Of a stretch of DNA of 7,823 bases, positions 1 to 6,235 are shown in pieces. The stretch's first letter is position 1, and each line of letters begins with the position of its first letter. Below the pieces are notes generated by a model. It was not told where the DNA came from and made no database searches. It saw nothing but the letters and a program-made list of their open reading frames with translations. Origin of the DNA: Anaerolineales bacterium (lineage in GTDB: Bacteria; Chloroflexota; Anaerolineae; Anaerolineales; DRMV01); NCBI GenBank assembly GCA_015491595.1, contig WFVP01000196.1:1-7823 (forward strand), written 5' to 3'. The position numbers and the translations under genes were made by a program.

Positions 1-1
1 C

Positions 2-745
2 GTCTACGCACTGCGCCTCTACGACGCCTCTCCAGCCTGGACCTTCGCCACCCAGGCACCGGTGCGGGCCTCCCCCCGCCTGCACGGGAGCATGCTCTAC
101 ATCGGTTCCGACGACGGTTACCTGTACGCACTGCACGCGCCTACAGGACGTCTGTTGTGGCGCTTCCCCTCGGGCATGCCCATTCGTTCCACGCCCTGGG
201 TGATGAACAAACGCCTCTACTTCGGCAACGAAGACGGCGAGTTCTTCTGCCTGAACCTGGAAGGCAAGCTCCTCTGGCGGACCCGGGCCCGCCGGGCCAT
301 CACCTCCTCGCCAGTGGGCACCGAGGACACCGTGTACTTCGCCTCCCGGGACGCCCAGGTCTACGCGCTGGACGCGGAGAGCGGATGGGTCTTGTGGCGC
401 TTCCGCATGGGGCGCGGCACCGTGGCCTCCCCCGTGTATCACGAGGGTCACCTGTACATCGGCGCCGCGGACGGCGTGCTCTATTGCATCCGCACGGACA
501 AAGGCAAGGAGAGCTGGCATTTCCAGACGGAACATCAAATCGCGGGCAGTGTGCTCATCCACGGGAACCATCTCTTCTTCGGGGCCACGGACCACCGGCT
601 CTACTGCCTGACCCTGGACGGCTCCCCGGTATGGGCCTTTGAAACCCGGGGGCCGATTACCGGCACCCCGGTGGTGGACGAGCAGCATCACCTGTTGTTC
701 ATCGGGTCCTTCGACCGTCATCTCTACGCCCTCCCCCTGGAGTGA
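2..745 (+). CDS. PQQ-like beta-propeller repeat protein, C-terminal part (start outside window)
   Basis: The reading frame is open from base 2, so the gene begins upstream of the window; the GTG at 62 is internal, because propeller sequence continues before it. The visible 247 residues are about six repeats of 40 residues. The repeat pattern is a W-x-F strand, then S-P, then Y-x-G-x-x-D-G-x-x-Y-A-L. The tryptophans fall at visible residues 13, 53, 92, 132, 172 and 211, a spacing of 39-40, which is the signature of PQQ/BamB-type blades. The protein ends cleanly after the strand HLYALPLE. No catalytic residues or membrane segments are visible. The phosphatase gene starts 6 bases downstream, so the two are probably co-transcribed. 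Such propellers occur alone, as BamB-like proteins, or as the sensor end of Ser/Thr kinases. Given the PP2C, VWA and FHA neighbours I favour the kinase option, but the deciding half is missing. Fold: high confidence; role: unknown. Confidence 0.88.
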   Translation, partial: VYALRLYDASPAWTFATQAPVRASPRLHGSMLYIGSDDGYLYALHAPTGRLLWRFPSGMPIRSTPWVMNKRLYFGNEDGEFFCLNLEGKLLWRTRARRAITSSPVGTEDTVYFASRDAQVYALDAESGWVLWRFRMGRGTVASPVYHEGHLYIGAADGVLYCIRTDKGKESWHFQTEHQIAGSVLIHGNHLFFGATDHRLYCLTLDGSPVWAFETRGPITGTPVVDEQHHLLFIGSFDRHLYALPLE

Positions 746-751
746 ACACCC

Positions 752-1708
752 ATGTCGTGGCTCAAACACCTCTGGCCCTTCCACCGCAAGCGCGAAGCCG
801 CCTCCGAAGACGAAGAAGAGGCGGTCAAACCTACCCGTCCCCTCGCTCCACAAGAAACCCAACCCGTCTCCCCCCAAGAGGTCTCCGAAACCCCCAAGGC
901 CTGGGCGGTCTATCCTCCCCAGCTCCGAGTGGGCGTGGCCCAGTCGGCCGGCCGTCTCCGGCCCAACAACGAAGACGCCCTCTTCACCTGGACCTTCGCC
1001 AGCGCCGGCAGCCATCAGGCCTTTTGGGGCGGCCTCTTCATCGTGGCCGACGGCATGGGGGGACACAGCCACGGCGAGCTGGCCAGTCAGCACGCGGTGT
1101 ACACCTTCGCCCGCGCCCTAATGCAGTCCTTCTTCCTGCCCTGGCTGGAAGACTGGCAACAACCGCCGCCGGAAGCCCTGCCGACCCTGGAATCCGCGCT
1201 GGAGAAGGCCAACCGTATGGTCCAGGCCACCGCGCTGGGCGGGGGCACCACCCTGACCGCGGCGTTGCTTTGGGGGGAGCGCCTGGTCATCATCCACGTG
1301 GGCGACAGCCGGGCTTATTACCTTTCGCCTCAGGGCACCTTTGAGCTCCTGACCACGGACCACACCGTGGTGGCCCGCCTGGTGACCCAGGGGGACTTGA
1401 CCGAGGAGGAAGCCGCGTACCACCCCCACCGCAACATGCTCTACCAGGCCCTGGGTCAACGGGAGCCCCTGAACCCCGACATCCACACCCGCACCTTCCC
1501 CCCAGGCTCGGTGCTGCTGCTGTGCAGCGACGGGCTGTGGGATGAACTCTCGGAGAGCCGCATCGCGGACATCCTCAAGGCCCACCGCGGGGACCCCATC
1601 CAGGCCGCCCACATCCTGGTCTCCGAGGCGGAGCAGGCGGGCGGGCACGACAATATCACAGCGGTTGTCATCCAGCGCGTCCCGTCGTATACTTCAGTAT
1701 TGGCGTAA
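752..1708 (+). CDS. PP2C-family Ser/Thr protein phosphatase
   Basis: This is a metal-dependent (Mg/Mn) phosphatase expected to remove phosphate from Ser/Thr in cytoplasmic proteins. The 318 residues comprise a charged, Pro/Glu-rich N-terminal tail (1-55) with no membrane segment, then a complete PP2C domain (about 57-310). The family motifs appear in order: R70 with NNED (72-75), VADGMGGH (98-105, metal ligand D100), GGGTTLTAAL (163-171), HVGDSRAYYL (182-191), TTDHT (201-205), CSDGLWD (258-264, D260) and GGHDNITAV (297-305, D300). All expected metal ligands are present, so it should be active. The ATG at 752 has a GGAG at 739-742, inside the end of the propeller gene, 9 bases away. The short gap argues for an operon and coupled translation with that gene. 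It probably opposes a Ser/Thr kinase; PP2C genes of this kind are usually beside kinase and FHA genes. A promoter for the next gene is embedded in its last codons. Confidence 0.95.
   Translation: MSWLKHLWPFHRKREAASEDEEEAVKPTRPLAPQETQPVSPQEVSETPKAWAVYPPQLRVGVAQSAGRLRPNNEDALFTWTFASAGSHQAFWGGLFIVADGMGGHSHGELASQHAVYTFARALMQSFFLPWLEDWQQPPPEALPTLESALEKANRMVQATALGGGTTLTAALLWGERLVIIHVGDSRAYYLSPQGTFELLTTDHTVVARLVTQGDLTEEEAAYHPHRNMLYQALGQREPLNPDIHTRTFPPGSVLLLCSDGLWDELSESRIADILKAHRGDPIQAAHILVSEAEQAGGHDNITAVVIQRVPSYTSVLA
1665..1693 (+). promoter_or_regulatory. sigma70-type promoter inside the 3' end of the PP2C gene
   Basis: TTGTCA (1665-1670) and TATACT (1688-1693) each match the -35 and -10 consensus at five of six positions and are separated by exactly 17 bases. 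Transcription would begin near 1700, giving a leader of about 65 bases before the J-domain/VWA start. This would let the VWA, FHA and glycosyltransferase genes be expressed independently of the propeller and phosphatase genes. Found by eye; not tested. Confidence 0.55.
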
Positions 1709-1715
1709 TCTGTTC

Positions 1716-1730
1716 AAAACACTGTGTTTT
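1716..1730. promoter_or_regulatory. 15-base palindrome in A+T-rich leader (candidate operator)
   Basis: AAAACAC-T-GTGTTTT is a perfect 7-base inverted repeat around a single base, in the 56-base gap between the PP2C and J-domain/VWA genes. The gap (1709-1764) is only about 38% G+C (21 of 56) in an otherwise G+C-rich region. The palindrome lies about 16-30 bases after the predicted start of transcription, a usual place for a repressor site. As RNA it could form only a weak A/U-rich 6-bp stem with a CUG loop followed by U residues, so a poor terminator is the alternative. It is not a CIRCE heat-shock element. Confidence 0.35.
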
Positions 1731-1764
1731 TTGTACATTTCATGGCGGATTTGTCCGGAATGTT

Positions 1765-3348
1765 ATGAGTGCAAAAGATTTTGTTGACTTTTATGAGTTG
1801 CTGGGCCTCCCCCCGAATGCCTCGCGGGAGGACATCGAGCGGGCTTTCCGTGCCCTGGCTCGGCAGTACCACCCAGACCTGAATCCGGACCCGGAAGCCC
1901 AGGAGCGCTTCCGTCTGCTGGTTCAGGCACGGGAAACCCTGCTGGACCCCAAGCGCCGGGCCCTGTACGACCAGCAATGGCGCCACATTCAGGGGCGCAC
2001 CTTTCATCCTGCGCCGGACCAGGCCGAAGAGCCCACCATTCCCATCCCGGAAGCGCCCGAAGCGCCGGCCAAGGCCACGACCCCGGAAACCGCTCCCATC
2101 CTGGAGCAGGAGTGGTACGTCGAGACCCTGTACAGCCGTCCGGGGCCGGTGGAGAATCTGGTTCCCCAGCGTTTCTACGCCCTCACCCGATGGCGCCCTC
2201 CCGCGCCGCCCACGCGGGAACCCGACCGCCCCCTCTTCTTGTGCCTGGTGGTGGACCGTTCGACCTCCATGCAGGGGCGGTCCCTGCAGATTCTCCGCCG
2301 CATTCTGTCCCAGGTATTGCCCACGTTGAGCCCCCAGGACATCGTGGCTCTCATCGCCTTTGACGACCGGGCCGAACTCCTGGTGCCCCCTCGGCCGGGC
2401 AACGCGCCCCTTGTTCTGCAGGTCCTCATGCGCCTGCGTCCTCGGGGGGCGACGGAGTTCATGCCCCCCTTACGCATGGCCCGGGAGCTGCTGGAACGGC
2501 GTCCCCGGAGCACGTTGCCCTGGCTGCTCTTCTTCACCGACGGGCAGGCCTATGACCAGCCGGTGGTCCTTGAATGGCTGCCCACGTTGCAAAAGGAACA
2601 CATCCTCATCGACGCCTTTGGCCTGGGCACGGAGTGGGACGAAGCCTTTTTGGAACAGATGGCCACCTCCACCGGAGGAACGGTCACCTACATCCACGCC
2701 TACGACGAAGGGGCCAAAGCGCTGCAGGAACGGCTGGTCCGGTTGCGACGGGCCTACGTGTTCGCCGCGTTCCTGGAATGGGAACTGCCGCCGGAAATCC
2801 AGGTTCGCACCATCGTGAGGATGGCCCCGGACATCGGATACTACCCTTCGGGCCGCAACACCATTGCCCTGGGCCCCCTGATGCCCGGGGAATGGTGGCA
2901 AATCCTGTGGGAATGGGACATCGTCCAGCCCCTGCCCCTCCATCACCGCATCCACTTGCGGAGCACCATCCGGGCCCACCTCCCCGACGGCCGGGTGTGG
3001 TCCCACACCCAGGACTTCGAACGTCCGGTGGTCACCGCGGAGGACGTGCGCTCGTACACCCCGGCCCGGGAGGTGATTGACGCGGTCCAGCGTCTGTCGT
3101 GGCATCGCCTGCAAGAAAAGGCCCGAAAAGCCCTGCGGGAACGCCGCCCGCGCAAGGCCCAGCACTACCTGCAAGCCCTGGCCCACCACCTCACCCGCGC
3201 GGGCGAGATTCAAATGGCCGAAACGGTGCGTCAGGAGCTCAACGTCCTGCGGGACCGGGCCACGCTGACCGCGGAGGGAGAGAAGCGGCTGGAATACGGC
3301 ACGCGGCGGCTTCTCCTGCCCATTCTCCGTCGGCGGAACGCCGTGTAG
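1765..3348 (+). CDS. J-domain / von Willebrand factor A domain fusion protein
   Basis: The 527 residues have four parts. Residues 7-71 are a J domain (DFYELLGLPPNAS, catalytic HPD at 36-38, then YDQQW), which in DnaJ-family proteins stimulates the ATPase of Hsp70. Residues 75-115 are a Pro/Glu/Ala-rich linker. Residues about 156-330 are a VWA domain with an intact metal-ion adhesion site: D164-x-S166-x-S168, T230, and D259 in FFTDG. Residues about 331-425 are predicted beta-rich. The remainder is helical and ends with the T-x-E-G-x-x-x-L-x-Y-G-T-R-R-L motif (residues 502-516) that I recognise from bacterial VWA proteins linked to kinase/PP2C/FHA loci. There is no signal peptide or membrane segment, so it is probably cytoplasmic. 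The ATG at 1765 lies just before the J domain; no strong Shine-Dalgarno precedes it, and the frame stays open upstream without a better start. It is probably a scaffold recruiting DnaK to the phospho-signalling module. Domains are certain; role is inferred. Confidence 0.93.
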   Translation: MSAKDFVDFYELLGLPPNASREDIERAFRALARQYHPDLNPDPEAQERFRLLVQARETLLDPKRRALYDQQWRHIQGRTFHPAPDQAEEPTIPIPEAPEAPAKATTPETAPILEQEWYVETLYSRPGPVENLVPQRFYALTRWRPPAPPTREPDRPLFLCLVVDRSTSMQGRSLQILRRILSQVLPTLSPQDIVALIAFDDRAELLVPPRPGNAPLVLQVLMRLRPRGATEFMPPLRMARELLERRPRSTLPWLLFFTDGQAYDQPVVLEWLPTLQKEHILIDAFGLGTEWDEAFLEQMATSTGGTVTYIHAYDEGAKALQERLVRLRRAYVFAAFLEWELPPEIQVRTIVRMAPDIGYYPSGRNTIALGPLMPGEWWQILWEWDIVQPLPLHHRIHLRSTIRAHLPDGRVWSHTQDFERPVVTAEDVRSYTPAREVIDAVQRLSWHRLQEKARKALRERRPRKAQHYLQALAHHLTRAGEIQMAETVRQELNVLRDRATLTAEGEKRLEYGTRRLLLPILRRRNAV

Positions 3349-3357
3349 CTGCGGAAC

Positions 3358-3365
3358 AGGGGTGA
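3358..3365 (+). promoter_or_regulatory. ribosome binding site of the zinc-ribbon/FHA gene
   Basis: AGGGGTGA lies 4 bases before the ATG at 3370 and fixes that start. It is in the 21-base gap after the VWA gene, so the FHA gene has its own translation signal although it is probably on the same transcript. Confidence 0.7.
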
Positions 3366-3369
3366 ACGA

Positions 3370-3816
3370 ATGAGCGTTTGTCCCCACTGCCAGGCGCCCG
3401 TAGTCGAAGGCTTGCTCTTCTGTGAGGAATGCGGCGGCCCCCTGGTCCCCGTGGTCGAGGACATGTACACCACCTCCTTCACCGGGCAACTCTCGGTGCT
3501 GGCGTCCCAGGCCACCCTGACCCTGGAGGGCCCCGGACGCTGGCTGCTGGGGCGAGGCCGGGGCACCGCTTCCCTGCAGGGCGCGACGTTCATCGACCTT
3601 TCCCCCTACGGTGCCTATATGGAAGGCGTCTCCCGCCGCCATGCCCTGCTGGAAATCTCTCCGGAAGGCCGGGCCTACCTCACGGACCTGGACTCCAGCA
3701 ACGGCACCTGGGTGGACCATATCCGCCTGCAACCCCATCGCCCCTTTCCCCTGCCGGCCACGGCCCGTATCCGCCTGGGACGGATGGTCCTCCAATGGCA
3801 ACACCTGTCCCCCTAA
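3370..3816 (+). CDS. zinc-ribbon and FHA domain protein
   Basis: A 148-residue soluble protein with two parts. The N-terminus is a small zinc ribbon with CPHC (C4, C7) and CEEC (C18, C21), a four-cysteine site expected to bind one zinc. Residues about 50-147 form an FHA domain, a phosphothreonine-binding fold, with its diagnostic residues in order: GRG at 61-63, SRRH at 88-91 (the arginine/serine/histidine loop that grips phosphate), and D-S-S-N-G-T-W at 108-114. It has no enzyme residues, so it should be an adaptor that docks on threonine-phosphorylated partners. Lying between a VWA and a glycosyltransferase gene, downstream of a PP2C gene, it is the likely reader of this phospho-signalling module. 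Its target might be the VWA protein, the kinase or the adjacent glycosyltransferase; the sequence does not say which. Confidence 0.94.
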   Translation: MSVCPHCQAPVVEGLLFCEECGGPLVPVVEDMYTTSFTGQLSVLASQATLTLEGPGRWLLGRGRGTASLQGATFIDLSPYGAYMEGVSRRHALLEISPEGRAYLTDLDSSNGTWVDHIRLQPHRPFPLPATARIRLGRMVLQWQHLSP

Positions 3817-3841
3817 CCCCGATTGAGGAGCGCACGCATCC

Positions 3842-4534
3842 ATGAAAATCAGCGTCATCGTCCCCGTCTACAACGAAAAGAACACCGTCGCCGAAATTTT
3901 ACGCCGGGTGGCCGCAACCAACATCCCCCATGAAATCGTGGTGGTCGACGATGGCTCCACCGACGGCTCCCGGGAAATCCTGCAGGACCTGGAGGCCAAG
4001 AGGGAAATTCCCAACCTCAAAGTGATTTACCACCCCCACAACATGGGTAAAGGCGCGGCCGTGCGTACCGCGCTCCAGCACGTCACCGGAGACGTCATCA
4101 TCATCCAGGACGCGGACCTGGAATACGACCCAGAACACTACCCCATCCTCCTGGAGCCTATCCGCAAAGGGATGGCCGACGTGGTGTACGGGTCCCGCTT
4201 TCTGGGCGCTCCCCGACGCCCCATCCTGTTCTGGAACATGGTGGCCAACAAAATCCTCACCCTCATCACCAACATTCTCTTCAACACCATCCTCTCGGAC
4301 ATGGAAACGGGCTACAAAGTCTTTCGCAAGGAAGTGGTCCAGGACATGCCCCTGCACGCCCGGGGTTTCGAGTTTGAACCCGAGTTCACCGCCAAAGTCC
4401 TCAAGCGGGGCTACCGGATTTTCGAAGTCCCCATCGCCTTCAATCCCCGGACTTACGAAGAAGGGAAGAAAATCCGGGCCCGGGACGGCATCATCGCCAT
4501 CTGGACCTTGCTCAAGTACCGCTTCGTGGATTGA
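3842..4534 (+). CDS. family 2 glycosyltransferase, DPM1-like, soluble
   Basis: A 230-residue GT-A fold inverting glycosyltransferase of the dolichyl/polyprenyl-phosphate sugar synthase type, predicted to move a sugar from a nucleotide donor to a lipid-phosphate or similar acceptor at the inner face of the membrane. Motifs: VIVPVYNE (5-12), VDDGSTDGS (35-43, nucleotide binding), QDADLEYDP (89-97, metal-binding D-x-D at D90/D92), YGSRF (116-120), SDMETGYKVFR (152-162), GFEFEPEF (175-182) and RTYEEGKKI (203-211). Unlike many relatives it has no C-terminal membrane segments, and the protein ends right after the catalytic domain (LLKYRFVD). A GAGGAG at 3825-3830, 11 bases before the ATG, is the likely ribosome site. 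With a 25-base gap to the FHA gene it is probably the last gene of that transcript, ending at the hairpins just downstream. Donor sugar and acceptor cannot be told. Confidence 0.93.
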   Translation: MKISVIVPVYNEKNTVAEILRRVAATNIPHEIVVVDDGSTDGSREILQDLEAKREIPNLKVIYHPHNMGKGAAVRTALQHVTGDVIIIQDADLEYDPEHYPILLEPIRKGMADVVYGSRFLGAPRRPILFWNMVANKILTLITNILFNTILSDMETGYKVFRKEVVQDMPLHARGFEFEPEFTAKVLKRGYRIFEVPIAFNPRTYEEGKKIRARDGIIAIWTLLKYRFVD

Positions 4535-4540
4535 TGGGAG

Positions 4541-4582
4541 AGACTATGTGAGTAGCGGCTTCACCCGCTACTCACATGGTCT
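4541..4582. repeat. strong hairpin (inverted repeat) just after the glycosyltransferase stop
   Basis: Arms 4541-4558 and 4565-4582 pair over 18 bases with one T/G wobble (4545/4578); the inner 13 pairs are perfect and the loop is CTTCAC. It begins 6 bases after the stop codon. No run of T follows, so it is not a classical intrinsic terminator by itself; it could protect the mRNA 3' end or be a dispersed structural repeat. The inner core AGTAGCGG / CCGCTACT closely matches that of the next hairpin. Confidence 0.85.
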
Positions 4583-4595
4583 TCCTGGAGGAAGG

Positions 4596-4648
4596 GAAAT
4601 AAAGTGGATGCAGTGGCGGCGAATCCGCCACTGCATCCACTTTATTTC
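4596..4648. terminator. 24-bp perfect hairpin, probable (bidirectional) terminator
   Basis: Arms 4596-4619 and 4625-4648 are perfectly complementary over 24 bases, with the five-base loop CGAAT. The outer part is A+T-rich (AAATAAA on the left, TTTATTT on the right) and the inner part is G+C-rich, so read from either strand it presents a stable stem followed by a U-rich stretch. It probably ends transcription of the VWA-FHA-glycosyltransferase unit. The stem is much longer than a normal terminator. Its pairing to the hairpin before it (core AGTGGCGG versus AGTAGCGG) suggests a repeat family instead or as well. Confidence 0.7.
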
Positions 4649-4765
4649 AACTTGAATCTCGCAAGATTAGGTATGCGCCAGCAACGCAACCCCTCATGAC
4701 AAACTTCATGTCTTACGTAAAACGGGCAAAGAGGGGAATTTTTCTGGGCTGAATAAACAAGCCTT

Positions 4766-4774
4766 TGGTATAAC
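4766..4774 (+). promoter_or_regulatory. extended -10 promoter element upstream of fumC
   Basis: TGG followed by TATAAC (4769-4774) fits an extended -10 element (TG-N-TATAAT with one mismatch). No convincing -35 hexamer is present at 16-18 bases upstream, as the sequence there is roughly GGGCTG. Transcription would start near 4781, giving a leader of about 48 bases before fumC. The stretch between the second hairpin and this element (4649-4765) is A+T-rich and holds nothing else I can support. Confidence 0.45.
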
Positions 4775-4817
4775 CTGAAAAGTGAAGACCTGCCGAAAGC
4801 CATCCACGGTCGAACCT

Positions 4818-4825
4818 GGAGGTGA
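4818..4825 (+). promoter_or_regulatory. ribosome binding site of fumC
   Basis: GGAGGTGA is a full-strength Shine-Dalgarno sequence; its GGAGG core ends 6 bases before the ATG at 4829. It confirms that start, which also matches the usual fumarase N-terminus. Confidence 0.8.
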
Positions 4826-4828
4826 CCT

Positions 4829-6232
4829 ATGTCCGGTGAATACCGTATCGAACGGGATTCCTTGGGTGAGGTTCGGGTGCCCGCGGATGCCCTTTGGGGA
4901 GCCCAGACCCAACGGGCCATTGAGAACTTCCCCATCAGCGGGTTGCGCTTCCCCCGCCCCTTCATCCGTGCCCTGGGCCTCATCAAGTACGCGGCCGCGA
5001 AGGTCAACCGGGATTTGGGGCTCCTGGATGAAGAGCGGGCGAAGGTCATCATGCAGGCCGCGGAAGAGGTAGCGGAGGGGAAGTGGGACGACCAGTTCCC
5101 CCTGGACATCTTCCAGACGGGCTCAGGCACGTCCACCAACATGAACGCCAACGAGGTCATCGCCACCCGGGCCAATGAAATCCTCACCGGTTTGCGCCGT
5201 ACCAAGGACCCGGTACACCCCAATGACCATGTGAACATGGGCCAGTCGTCCAACGACGTAATTCCCACGGCCATCCACGTTTCGGCATACGCGGAAACCG
5301 CGGAGCATCTTCTGCCCGCCCTGGAGCATTTGCACCAGGTACTGGTGGACCAGGCCAAGGCCTGGGACCATCTGGTCAAGACGGGCCGCACCCATCTGAT
5401 GGACGCCATGCCCATTCGGTTGGGCCAGGAGATTTCCGGATGGGCCCGCCAGGTGGAACTGGGCATCGAACGGGTAAAAGGCGCGCTGGAACGGGTCGCG
5501 GAATTGGCCATCGGCGGCACCGCGGTGGGTACGGGCGTGAACACACATCCGGAATTCGGGCGTCGCATGGCCGAGACCCTCAGCCACCTCACGGGCCACC
5601 CCTTCCGCGAGGCCGAAAATCATTTCGAAGCCCAGGCAGCCCAGGACGCCATCGTGGAACTCAGCGGGCAGTTGAAGGTGGTGGCCGCCTCGCTGATGAA
5701 AATCGCCAACGACCTGCGGTGGATGAACTCGGGGCCCATCGCCGGTCTGCAGGAAATTCGCCTGCCCGCGCTGCAGCCCGGGTCCTCCATCATGCCCGGC
5801 AAAGTGAACCCGGTCATTCCCGAAGCGGTGCGCATGGTGGCCGCCCAGGTCTTCGGCTGTGATGCGGCCATTACCTGGGGTGGGGCCCTGGGCGACTTCG
5901 AACTCAACGTGATGCTGCCGGTGATGGCCTACAACATCCTGCTGGCCATCAAGATTCTGGGCAACGCCGCGCGCGTGCTGGCGGACAAGGCCCTGACGGG
6001 CTTCGCGGTCAACGAAGAGCATATCCGGGAGTTAGTGGGACGCAACCCCATCCTGGGCACCGCGCTCAACCCCATCATCGGTTATGACAAGGCCGCGGAG
6101 GTGGTGAAGAAGGCCCTGGCCGAGGGCCGCACGGTGAAAGAGGTCGTGGTGGAGATGGGCCTGCTCTCGCCGGAGGAGGCGGAGAAGGTCCTGGACCCGC
6201 GGCGCCTCACCGAGCCGGGCTTGCGGAAATGA
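4829..6232 (+). CDS. fumC: class II fumarate hydratase (fumarase C)
   Basis: Catalyses reversible hydration of fumarate to L-malate in the TCA cycle; a cytoplasmic, iron-free homotetramer in this family. The 467 residues equal the length of E. coli FumC. The N-terminus (RIERDSLGEVRVPADALWGAQTQR) is typical. Active-site segments are all present: TGSGTSTNMNANEV (97-110), HPNDHVNMGQSSND (130-143), GRTHLMDA (186-193, H189), GGTAVGTGVNTHPEF (229-243) and the mobile catalytic loop GSSIMPGKVNP (318-328, S319). GRTH rather than the GRTQ of aspartase, plus MPGK rather than MPAK, separate it from aspartate ammonia-lyase. The stretch after the loop reads VIPEAV instead of the TQCEA type; this variant also occurs in actinobacterial fumarases, as far as I recall. 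It stands alone, with its own promoter and a terminator-like hairpin after the stop, and faces the ABC genes convergently. Confidence 0.97.
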   Translation: MSGEYRIERDSLGEVRVPADALWGAQTQRAIENFPISGLRFPRPFIRALGLIKYAAAKVNRDLGLLDEERAKVIMQAAEEVAEGKWDDQFPLDIFQTGSGTSTNMNANEVIATRANEILTGLRRTKDPVHPNDHVNMGQSSNDVIPTAIHVSAYAETAEHLLPALEHLHQVLVDQAKAWDHLVKTGRTHLMDAMPIRLGQEISGWARQVELGIERVKGALERVAELAIGGTAVGTGVNTHPEFGRRMAETLSHLTGHPFREAENHFEAQAAQDAIVELSGQLKVVAASLMKIANDLRWMNSGPIAGLQEIRLPALQPGSSIMPGKVNPVIPEAVRMVAAQVFGCDAAITWGGALGDFELNVMLPVMAYNILLAIKILGNAARVLADKALTGFAVNEEHIRELVGRNPILGTALNPIIGYDKAAEVVKKALAEGRTVKEVVVEMGLLSPEEAEKVLDPRRLTEPGLRK

Positions 6233-6235
6233 ACC

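Noticed and set aside
62..745. GTG at 62 as the start of the propeller gene.
   Set aside because: The same frame is open back to base 2 and carries propeller sequence, including a blade tryptophan, so the true start lies outside the window.
2470..3858. A 462-codon open frame on the minus strand opposite the VWA, FHA and glycosyltransferase start.
   Set aside because: It lies opposite genes with clear conserved domains, its translation is Gly/His/Gln-rich without any motif, and it crosses two gene boundaries; long antisense frames are expected at high G+C.
4655..4668. Small inverted repeat AATCT-CGCA-AGATT after the second hairpin.
   Set aside because: Only five weak pairs; expected by chance in an A+T-rich stretch.
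4696..4752. An 18-codon frame (MTNFMSYVKRAKRGIFLG) in the gap before fumC.
   Set aside because: No ribosome site precedes it, it lies upstream of the best promoter element, and a frame this short is expected by chance.
4642..5592. A 316-codon minus-strand frame, and another at 5123-6022, opposite fumC.
   Set aside because: Both are antisense shadows of the well-conserved fumarase, with no recognisable domains and no ribosome site.
4829..6232. Aspartate ammonia-lyase instead of fumarase, prompted by the NPVIPEAV stretch after the catalytic loop.
   Set aside because: GRTH (not GRTQ), MPGK (not MPAK), HPNDHVNMGQSSND and the GGTAVGTGVNTHPEF segment all fit fumarase; the VIPEAV variant also occurs in accepted actinobacterial fumarases.
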